Shown piece by piece: positions 56,835 through 64,000 of a stretch of DNA of 64,000 nt. Position 1 is the first letter of the stretch. Every line of letters begins with the position of its first letter. A program made the position numbers and the translations under genes. Location: positions 77,485,552 through 77,549,551 of the forward strand of contig NC_057815.1 of NCBI RefSeq assembly GCF_910594005.1. Direction: 5' to 3'. The notes beneath the pieces are model-generated. The model was not told the origin of the DNA. It ran no database searches and was given only the letters and a program-made list of their open reading frames with translations. The DNA is from Cervus elaphus. Its lineage: Eukaryota > Chordata > Mammalia > Artiodactyla > Cervidae.

Positions 56835-58685
56835 AAGTGTCTGGTGGGCAGAGGTGAATGCAAGCTTTGCGTTTTTCTGAATGCAAAGGGGATAGAGCAT
56901 TCTGTCATGTTTTAGTTTATTGTGTATCAGTGGAATTTAAAAATACACTGAAATGTTTTCTATTTTATTATTCCTTATTTCCTCTTTTGCAAAGTAAGAC
57001 TAACTGGAATGTATCAGAGTAACAAATTATTGCTCAAAGAATCTCAAGGTCTAAATTCAACTATTTTATGAATAGCACTTTTTTGACCTTATACTGAACA
57101 GCGATGCTAAATGTCCTTAATTTTTTCCCCTTTGTTCTTAGAATCTCTGTAGGAACCATGGCCGTGGGTTAGAATTCATTTAAACATAGGCGTCTTTTAA
57201 TCCAGAGCACTGTTGAGAAGTTGGATTTGTTCCTGATTTCGTAACTCCTCAATATGCCATGGAAACAATGAGATTTCCCACAGAGCGATTTGGTGATTTC
57301 ACATGATGAAGCACATGCTTATGTGCAGGGGTGCTCCAGGCTGCAAAAATGTTTCTAATCCCATCAAATTCCCCAGGTGATGACTTAACAGTTTGGTGCC
57401 TCCTATCAAACTGTTTACATCCCGTCATGTGTAGTTGCTCTCATGAGTTCGAGTGAAAGATGCTGTGCTAAGATGTTCAATAGTGCTTTATTGTGTCCCA
57501 AGATTCAAATGGTCTTGAATATGCTCTTAGGTTTTATGAAAATGTTTCTTTCCTTTTCTTCTAAATGTTTCTCTAATTACAAATACAAAATTTTCTGTAA
57601 CAAGAGTTATGATTCAAATATATCCAGATAAACTTTTGTTTTAATTGTGAGGTTGTAATTTGAAAATTACACTTGCTTTCTTAAACATACGGTGCTAATT
57701 TGAAGGCAAGAAGGTTTTTTCCCCTCGGAATTGGTCATTCTTTGCCACAAAGCTTAAAGTGGGATTTTTAATGGTCCAATTAAAACAGGGATGCTATACC
57801 TAATTTGAATTTCTAATTACCTTCCTGACATTTAAACTTGATGTCTGTGTTGGTGGTGATACCCTTATCTTTTATTTCTTTTTCATTTTTCATAGCTAAG
57901 AGGTGGTTTAATTTTGTAAAATTCCAAATGCTTTAGCCAAATCTCTTTTTTTTCTCCTCCAGATTAAAGTATTCAATGTTAAATTTTCTCTTCATACAAA
58001 TATTTCTTATGCCAAGCTTGGTCATCAATTTGATAATCAGCCTGTAGTTAAAAGTAGGGCATTTGAAATTTCCGTTTAATCTCTCCCTGCCAACAGTGAG
58101 TATTCTTCCTGGATGCTTGTAGTTTGGGAAACTTTATCTTCTGCTCAGGAATATTCTGCTGATATGTGATAGCATTCTTAGTTTTTTTCAAGACTTGTAT
58201 TAATAGATTTCTTATGAGGTTCTAGACATAGACGTTTTCACAGTTTGAGGAAATAGGCCAGAACACAGTTAGTTTTGAAAAGAGAACACTGCAGGTGTTT
58301 TTCACCACTGTGCCAGGACTTGGAGTATTCACTGGATACTTTCGGAATGTTGCATTAGAACAGTAGGAGAGAGAGGATTTTTTTAAAATGAGGTTGCTTA
58401 CCTCTCACATTCATGTGTAAATATTCCAATTACAGATTACTTTAAGGGAAGCCCACTTCATTTCAGTAGATTTTTAAAAAATATATGTTTCTTTGAAAAG
58501 TGTGTGTGATCACAAAAACATATGCAAATACAAGTTTCCTTAAGAGATGATGATCATCTGGGAAACAATTTGAAGAATTTAGACTGTTGATGCTAAGAAT
58601 GAAATTGCTTCCTTTATTTCTTCCTGAACCTTTTAATTACATGAGAGATATCTGCTCTCATTTCCTGACTGCCCACACTAGACCA
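56835..58685. other. KIAA1549L: repeat-poor intron after the last exon of the window
   Basis: About 1.8 kb with no recognised repeat. It contains a 9-bp perfect inverted repeat (aacagtttg 57387-57395, caaactgtt 57407-57415). Length without insertions suggests constraint, but this cannot be tested here. Confidence 0.35.
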
Positions 58686-58689
58686 GGCC

Positions 58690-58800
58690 CTATTCTAGTC
58701 TTTTTACGTGTATAATGCAATTGTATTTGCTGTCACCAGACAAGTGGTTATTCTCATTATGCCCATTGTACAGATGGGAAACTGAGGCTCCGGGCAGTTA
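58690..58800 (-). mobile_element. MIR fragment
   Basis: attatgcccattgtacagat, gggaaactgaggctccgggc. Confidence 0.75.
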
Positions 58801-59303
58801 CATGATATGTTTACCCATCTCCAGATCCTGTCCCCTTAACTACCCCTTAATACAGCTTCCATGCGCCCCCACCATACTGTATATCTGTCTGTACATAACA
58901 TATGCCCTGTATTTCTGATCTCTCTAAGATGGCAGGTCCCACAAGAACTCTTGCATGGTGAACTCACACAAGCAGAAGGTGGACCTGCAGATAAAGTAGA
59001 GAAAGAAGAGTCATGGTTTTAAACAATGCATGCATTCATTTTCTGAATCTTGATTTTCCAAAAGTGCCAAAGCGCTCCTGGAAAAGAACCCAGTAGCTCA
59101 GCAGTGAACAGGTCATTCAGTTGGAAGCATGTCAGGTGTCCTACTGGGCCTGGGCATCTTAAAGCCAGGCCAACATTTCCAAGTCTTTTCTGCTAGATGA
59201 GGGAACGCCAGGACCCACTCCTTAACGTGGTAGAAACAAAAGCGCTAGGAGATTGATTTAAGTGTGAATTTTTCAAAGGTTGCCTGCGTTAGAGTCCCAA
59301 AGG

Positions 59304-59704
59304 AAATGCCTGCATGTAAAAATAAAGGAATAAATGAGCAAGCCAACGAACACACTCATCACGGCCAAACCTCAGCCCTGGGACTGGTGGCCGCCAGGAT
59401 TGTTGCAGAACTTTTTCCACGGAGCAGGAGGAGTAAGAGCATGAAGAAGAGACTTAGCTACAAGGGGGTTGGGAACCCCTGTGTTTTGCAGCAATGATTC
59501 TCAACCACTTTGCCACCCTAACAGCTAAGACGTGCTGTACACTCCTGGCAGTTACTGGGACTCACTTGAGTAGTAATTTTCTAGGAGGAGGCATCCCTTT
59601 TAGAAGAAGGCAGGATTTTAAAAAGATGTCCAAAACTGATCAGCCCTAATGAGGCCAGACTGTATCTTTAGACTAACTTGGACATGAATTGAAATGAATT
59701 CCTC
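59304..59704. repeat. local duplication, right copy
   Basis: From aaatgcctgcatgtaaaaat to aattgaaatgaattcct. Same content and orientation as 55270-55824 without the LINE insert. Start-to-start distance is about 4.03 kb and the last exon lies between the copies. Confidence 0.93.
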
Positions 59705-59767
59705 CCAGTGTATAAGTGGGTAGAAAAGATAACTTCAGCCTAATATTTCAAAACAAAAGTAACTATT

Positions 59768-59955
59768 TCAGGGATTTCCCTTGTGGTTCAGTGGTTAAGA
59801 ATCCGCCTTGCAATGCAGGGGACATGGGTTCAATCCCTGATCAGGGAACTAAGATCCCATGTGTTGCAGAGCAACTAAGCCGCTGCCACAGCTAGAGAAT
59901 CCATGCACTGCAATGAAAAGATCCTGCATGCTGCAACTAAGGACCTGACACAGTT
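59768..59955 (+). mobile_element. CHR SINE
   Basis: gggatttcccttgtggttca, gttaagaatccgccttgcaa, gatcagggaactaagatccc. Confidence 0.92.
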
Positions 59956-59959
59956 GTTT

Positions 59960-60694
59960 CGATGGCTTCCATTTGCAGGGGATGAAATGTGATCTAGAAG
60001 GCCCCTGATTGCCCGAGATAGCTTACAGGGAGTCTGGAGCCTTCTCAGTAAACCTGTAAATCCTGTTGTTAATGGGAGGCTCTCCTGCTCTTAGAACTGT
60101 GGCATGAGAGTCAGAGACCAAGGCAAAGCACAAGGATGCCCTGGTACCACACCATGTGCCCGGTGAAGGGTATAACCAACTTCTGGTTTCGTTGGGGAGC
60201 GAATGGTTGGATTGGGGGATTTTGCCGTTTACCAGAAGCCCCCTGCTGTTGCCCTCTGAACCACGTGCTCCGTGTCGGCCCTGCCCCCACCCCAATCACC
60301 TCCTAAGCATCCCACCTAGAACTGGCTTACATAGGTCTCCCATCTCAGCCTTGCATTTCTTTCTCTTGCCTCTGCAGACTAGTTTAAGCTGTTAATAACC
60401 CTGGCTTGATATGTTATCTCATGTTAATGAATAGGACATTGTGTTTTAACAGAGCCCTTTAATCCCAGGGAAATATCTGATGATGGGAAATCAGGCTCCC
60501 TGGTTGAGGCTGAGGCAGAGGGAGGTGTTTGGTGGTGAAGGGAGCCTTCCAGTGTCATCTAGACCTCTCCAGGCTGGTGGCTGCCCACAAAGAGACTTGT
60601 TAACCTACGGAGATGGAGGCCTGTTGGCATGTGGGGAACAGGAGGTGGTTTCTTGTTTGCAGGTTTGGGGGTCGGCAGGTCAGGTTTCAGGATG
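59960..60694. other. KIAA1549L: intron, nothing recognised
   Basis: No repeat family or supported exon. A 167-codon open frame starting at 60480 runs into the LTR and has no splice or homology support. Confidence 0.4.
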
Positions 60695-60699
60695 GCCTA

Positions 60700-61047
60700 T
60701 GAAAGGTCGGGGCATGCCCCCGGGAAAGTGCTGCAAGGCAAATTCCGGAGGCTGGCTAAACTTCCAGGGGCTGGCCCCCTGCAGCCTTGTCCAATCAGGT
60801 ACCAACATAAAGCCCTCGGACAGTGACCACCACTGTAGCCCGCGCTTTCTTCCTTATATGAAAAGACCTGGCCTGGATGCCTGCCCGGACTATAAAACCC
60901 CTCCCCACCCCTCATACTTTGCAGACTCCCTTTGTCTCCTCACTCACCAGCCCCCGGGAGTTCTGCCCGAGAGCGACGCTTAATAAAAGGCCTTTACCAC
61001 CGGTCCTTAGAGGCGGCTTTTTTCCTCCCGCGGCGTTTTTCCTAACA
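60700..61047 (+). mobile_element. solo LTR of an endogenous retrovirus (class I-like)
   Basis: Begins TGAAAGG and ends CCTAACA. A perfect 5-bp duplication gccta lies at 60695-60699 and 61048-61052. Promoter and processing signals are in LTR order: CCAAT at 60791-60795, TATAAAA at 60891-60897, AATAAA at 60982-60987. No internal viral genes or second LTR follow, so recombination between LTRs removed the provirus. The 348-bp size and start fit a gammaretrovirus-like LTR; the exact family is unknown. Confidence 0.85.
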
Positions 61048-61275
61048 GCCTAGTGACGCTGCTCAGAGCCAGGCCTCCCCTGCTGGACTTCCTTCCCACG
61101 CAGGTGGGTTCCCAATGGGCAAGGGGCAACTTTCCTTGCTTAGTGAGCACTCAGGTGACATCTGCCCGCCGGTTCTCTCTGGTCTCCTGTGCTCTGGATG
61201 CTGCCTGCTTCTGCTCTTGGTACCACTTACCCATCCTGCCTCTCCTGGGCTCTGAGACCTCTTAGCCTCTTGACC

Positions 61276-61470
61276 AGTGTATGCATGTGTGCTAAGTCAC
61301 GTCTGACTCTTTGTGACCCTATGGACTGTAGCTTGCGAGGCTTCTCTTTCTATGGGATTCTCTAGACAAGAATACTGGAGTGGGCTGCCGTGTCCTCCTC
61401 CAGAGGATCTTCCCAAACCAGAGATCGAACCTGCGTCTCTTACATCTCCTGCATTGGCAGCAGCTTAGTG
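61276..61470 (-). mobile_element. Bov-tA/BovA SINE, antisense
   Basis: gtgtgctaagtcacgtctga, caagaatactggagtgggct, gatcgaacctgcgtctct. Confidence 0.88.
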
Positions 61471-61474
61471 CAAG

Positions 61475-62403
61475 TCAGTGCCCCCACACTCTTGGTGTGG
61501 ATACCTTGAGGGAAGGGAAGGAAGCAGGATTGGACAGAGTTAAAGGTCGGGATGTGGTATAGGAACTACAAGACCTCCCCACAGGGAGCGCTGTAACTCA
61601 CGCAACCCTAAAGAGTTGTGTCAAGTTTTCAAGAAGCATCTGGGTTCTTGGCCTCTAGTACTGATCAGTCCTTGTGTGTCCTTGGGTGAGGCATTTCACT
61701 TTAGCCAAGGACAGTTCCTAGTGAGAGAGCCGGCACTGCCTGTTCCCTCTAATGCTGGGGGAGAGCAAGGGTAATACCCAGGTGACAGCCAAGGGCTGGA
61801 GACCTGCCCATCAGCTCGGGAAGAAACGCTTGAGTCTGGAGCAGCACAGCACCATCCCCCCCATGCTGGTTCCTCTGAACTCTGGTCCTTGGCCCACGGG
61901 GAGCCCTTGAATCCCTGTAGGATCCGGAAGCCAGAGGACAAATGAGAACCCCACCTCGGGACTTGCTACCCCTTCATTTCTTCCAGCAAACATTTCTCAA
62001 GTGCACTGGATCCATTGCATCATATGTGCGTTTAACATCTGCCAGTTCCACAATATAATCTCTGAAAGACAAAGGGAAAAACATATAAATATTGCAAAAA
62101 AAAGTTAACTTTTGCCTATATTCTATTCATGTTGTGCATTATAGGTGACCTATTTCTTATTTCTATAAGATTGTACACACAGGCCATGCATGTATATTAT
62201 GTGGATGACGATGAATTTTCAAAGGTTTAACTACATGATTTTTACCTTCTCTGCTGGTATTAGCGTCTGAGCCTCACTTGTGATTCCACTGCTCTACCTG
62301 TGTGAGGCTTTATGGAGAAGAGAAAGTTGGATTAACCAGTGCTTGCCCCAAGGTGCTTTTGGAGGCTTGTGGAGGGGACACGTAGAGATATATGCAACAT
62401 GTT
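61475..62403. other. KIAA1549L: intron, nothing recognised
   Basis: No repeat or exon supported. Confidence 0.35.
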
Positions 62404-62413
62404 GGGGTAGTGA

Positions 62414-62669
62414 TGTTGAAGCTGAAACTCCTATACTTTGGCCACCTGATGCGAAGAGCTGACTCATTTGAAAAGACCCTGATGCTGGGCAAGATTGAGG
62501 GCAGGAGGAGAAGGGGATGACAGAGGATGAGATGGTTGGATGGCATCACCCACTCGATGGACATGGGTTTGGGTGGACTCCGGGAGTTGGTGATAGACAG
62601 GGAGGCCTGGTGTGCTGCAGTTCATGGGGTCGCAAAGAGTCGGACATGACTGAGCGACTGAACTGAACT
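62414..62669 (+). mobile_element. BovB 3' fragment, sense
   Basis: aagctgaaactcctatactt to gcgactgaactgaact. Perfect 10-bp duplication ggggtagtga at 62404-62413 and 62670-62679. Confidence 0.95.
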
Positions 62670-62800
62670 GGGGTAGTGAACTTGGATGGGAACAGGAAGT
62701 CTTCCTGAAGGTTTGTTCCTGTCTGTCCTACTCACAGCTGCCAGAGGAATCCTTCTAAAACACATGCCCCTGTTTAAAATCCTTCAGTAGCTCCTCAGGG

Positions 62801-63137
62801 GGGCTTCCCTGGTAGCTCAGCTGGTATAGAATCCACCTGCAATGCAGGAGACTCCGGTTTGATTCCTGGGTTCAGAAGATCCCCTAGAGAAGGGATAGGC
62901 TCCCCACTCCAGCATTCTTGGGCTTCCTTGGTGGCTCAGATGGTAAAAAAATTTGCCGGCAATGCAGGAGCCCTGGGTTCGACCCCTGAGTTGTGAAGAT
63001 CCCTTGGAGGAAGGCATGGAAGCCCACTTCAGTTTTCTTGCCTGGAGAATCCCCATGGACAGAGGAGTCTGGTGGGCTACAGCCCATGGGGTTGCAATGA
63101 GTTGGACATGACTGAGCGACTAAGCGCAGCACAGCAC
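62801..63137 (+). mobile_element. Bov-tA2 SINE (two heads)
   Basis: Heads gggcttccctggtagctcag and gggcttccttggtggctcag, BovA tail with agcgcagcacagc end. Perfect 12-bp duplication agctcctcaggg at 62789-62800 and 63138-63149. Confidence 0.96.
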
Positions 63138-63173
63138 AGCTCCTCAGGGCTTGGGAACAAGACTCAAACCCTA

Positions 63174-63305
63174 TGGGGAGGGAGGAAGGTGGGAGGGGGG
63201 TTCAGGATGGGGAACACATGTGCACCCATGGCTGATTCATGTCAATGTATGGCAAAACCCACCACAATATGGTAAAGTAATTAGCCTCCAATTAAAAAAA
63301 TAAAA
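63174..63305 (+). mobile_element. L1 3' end, sense, short
   Basis: gaaggtgggaggggggttca, ccatggctgattcatgtcaa, ending in an A-rich tail; the last 132 bp of the same L1 family as 52485-53040. Duplication aagactcaaaccc / aagacgcaaaccc at 63159-63173 and 63306-63320, one mismatch. Confidence 0.92.
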
Positions 63306-63504
63306 AAGACGCAAACCCTAAGCTTCCGGCTCAGGGCTCGGATGCTCCGGCTGGCCCCACCATGCCCTTCTGGCTAATGCTCACCGCTCCTTAAGCTATC
63401 TGTTGGCTCCAGCCTTCCCCGCCCTCCCCAGACTTGCCCTATGGTTTCACATCTCCACATCTTTGCATGTGCTTCTTTCTCTGCTCAGAACATCCATTCC
63501 CTCT

Positions 63505-63722
63505 GGCTTAAGTTGCTCAACCTTGGCACTGTTGATCTGGGGGCTGGATAATTCTTTGTATGGAGGGAGGGCTGTCCTGTGCATTGTAAGATGGTCAGCA
63601 GCATCTCTGGCCTCTACCCACCAGCTGCCAATAGCCCTTCTCACTTGTGACAGCCCAGAATGCCTCCAGACACTGCCAAGTGTCCCCCTGAGGCAAGCTT
63701 GTTCCCAGTTAAGAACTGCCTT
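63505..63722. mobile_element. hAT (Charlie/MER5-group) DNA transposon
   Basis: ggctggataattctttgtat, ctgtcctgtgcattgtaaga, agcagcatctctggcctcta, atgcctccagacactgccaa follow a common non-autonomous Charlie element. Confidence 0.85.
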
Positions 63723-63726
63723 TTCT

Positions 63727-63868
63727 TGGGACTTCCCTGGCTGTCTAGTGGTTAAGACCTCGGCTTCTAATGCAGGGGGTGTGGGTTCCATCCCTCCTCA
63801 GGGAGCTAGGATCTCACATAAACCTAAGACAGAAGCAATATTGTAACAAGTTCAAAAAAGACTTTAAA
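63727..63868 (+). mobile_element. CHR SINE
   Basis: gggacttccctggctgtcta, gtggttaagacctcggcttc, ending in an A-rich tail. Confidence 0.9.
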
Positions 63869-63872
63869 AATG

Positions 63873-64000
63873 GTCCTGCTGCTGCTGCTAAGTCACTTCA
63901 GTCATGTCCCACTCTGTGCGACCCCATGGACTGCAACCCACCAGGCTCCCCGATCCCTGGGATTCTCCAGGCAGGAACACTGGAGTGGATTGCCATTTCA
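63873..64000 (-). mobile_element. Bov-A2 SINE, antisense, cut by window end
   Basis: Starts with the reverse cag end (ctgctgctgctgctaagtca) and runs ctctgtgcgaccccatggac to the window edge. Confidence 0.92.

Larger units (their letters stand above)
62735..63500 (+). mobile_element. L2 fragment carrying two insertions
   Basis: cacagctgccagaggaatcc, tttaaaatccttcagtagct, then after the SINE and L1: ctcatcctgg-type text reduced to ccttctggctaatgctcacc and tttcacatctccacatcttt. Both inserts have clean duplications. Confidence 0.55.
1..64000 (+). other. KIAA1549L: KIAA1549L transcription unit, internal part
   Basis: Eight exons in one orientation share a continuous reading frame, and every exon is bounded by AG at the acceptor and GT at the donor. 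No start codon exon and no terminal exon is visible, so the gene runs through both ends of the window and all other features are intronic. Intron lengths are about 5.0, 10.9, 6.2, 7.5, 8.5, 7.2 and 7.5 kb, with more than 7.1 kb after the last exon. KIAA1549L and KIAA1549 are paralogous type I membrane proteins of unknown molecular function (UPF0606/DUF3827). I assign the L paralogue because the cytoplasmic part contains peptides I remember from it, such as RRGIRNSGYD and YYDFP, where KIAA1549 differs. The assignment rests on memory, not on a search. Confidence 0.9.

Noticed and set aside
60480..60983. 167-codon open frame on the + strand
   Set aside because: More than half overlaps the solo LTR, it crosses the LTR promoter and poly(A) signals, and shows no family motif or splice context.
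1..64000. CRISPR arrays, bacterial operons, tRNA or rRNA genes
   Set aside because: All tRNA-like sequence found is SINE heads; no array with regular spacers and no prokaryotic features are present in this mammalian intron-rich DNA.

Overview
The window is mammalian nuclear DNA from a bovid ruminant. It is packed with ruminant-specific retroposons: Bov-A2 and Bov-tA SINEs (tRNA-like head plus a BovB-derived tail), BovB (RTE-type) LINE fragments in both orientations, and tRNA-Glu-derived CHR SINEs found in whales and ruminants. Under these lies an older layer shared by placental mammals (MIR, L2, L1M, MER5/Charlie, MLT1-like LTRs). Coding density is low, and there are no bacterial operons, CRISPR arrays or structural RNA genes.

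One gene explains all the coding sequence I can support. Eight internal exons on the + strand (2696-2847, 7816-7987, 18906-19069, 25223-25413, 32951-33078, 41624-41802, 49010-49227, 56703-56832) join with compatible phases into one uninterrupted reading frame of 444 codons plus a split first codon. From memory of the family, the product is KIAA1549L (UPF0606/DUF3827 family), a type I membrane protein related to KIAA1549. The exons cover the last part of the lumenal/extracellular region, the single transmembrane helix (third exon) and a large part of the basic, serine/proline-rich cytoplasmic tail. Upstream exons and the last exon(s) lie outside the window, so every other base here is intron. 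If synteny with human 11p13 holds, this should be cattle chromosome 15 or its equivalent; that is inference.

Layout: 1-2.7 kb, end of an upstream intron with a triple-nested LINE/LINE/SINE; 2.7-8 kb, exons 1-2 of the window around old L1 debris; 8-19 kb, an 11 kb intron with CHR and Bov-tA SINEs, long antisense L2-like sequence and a possible conserved element near 15.1-15.7 kb; 19-25 kb, transmembrane exon to exon 4, with a second possible conserved element at 20.86-21.26 kb; 25-33 kb, antisense L2-like, BovB and SINE insertions; 33-49 kb, a 1.7 kb antisense BovB and an MLT1-like LTR; 49-57 kb, exons 7-8; 57-64 kb, intron with a repeat-poor 1.8 kb stretch, a solo retroviral LTR and nested young insertions.

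I found no undescribed molecular system. The observations most worth checking are: a NAGNAG tandem acceptor at exon 5; a weak donor with a nearby AATAAA after exon 7 that could give a truncated isoform; a local duplication whose two copies flank exon 8; a pure poly(A) insertion with a target-site duplication; two SINEs in tandem at one target site; a 348-bp solo LTR with a perfect 5-bp duplication; and homeodomain/E-box-rich repeat-free blocks in introns. All boundaries were read by eye without alignment tools.
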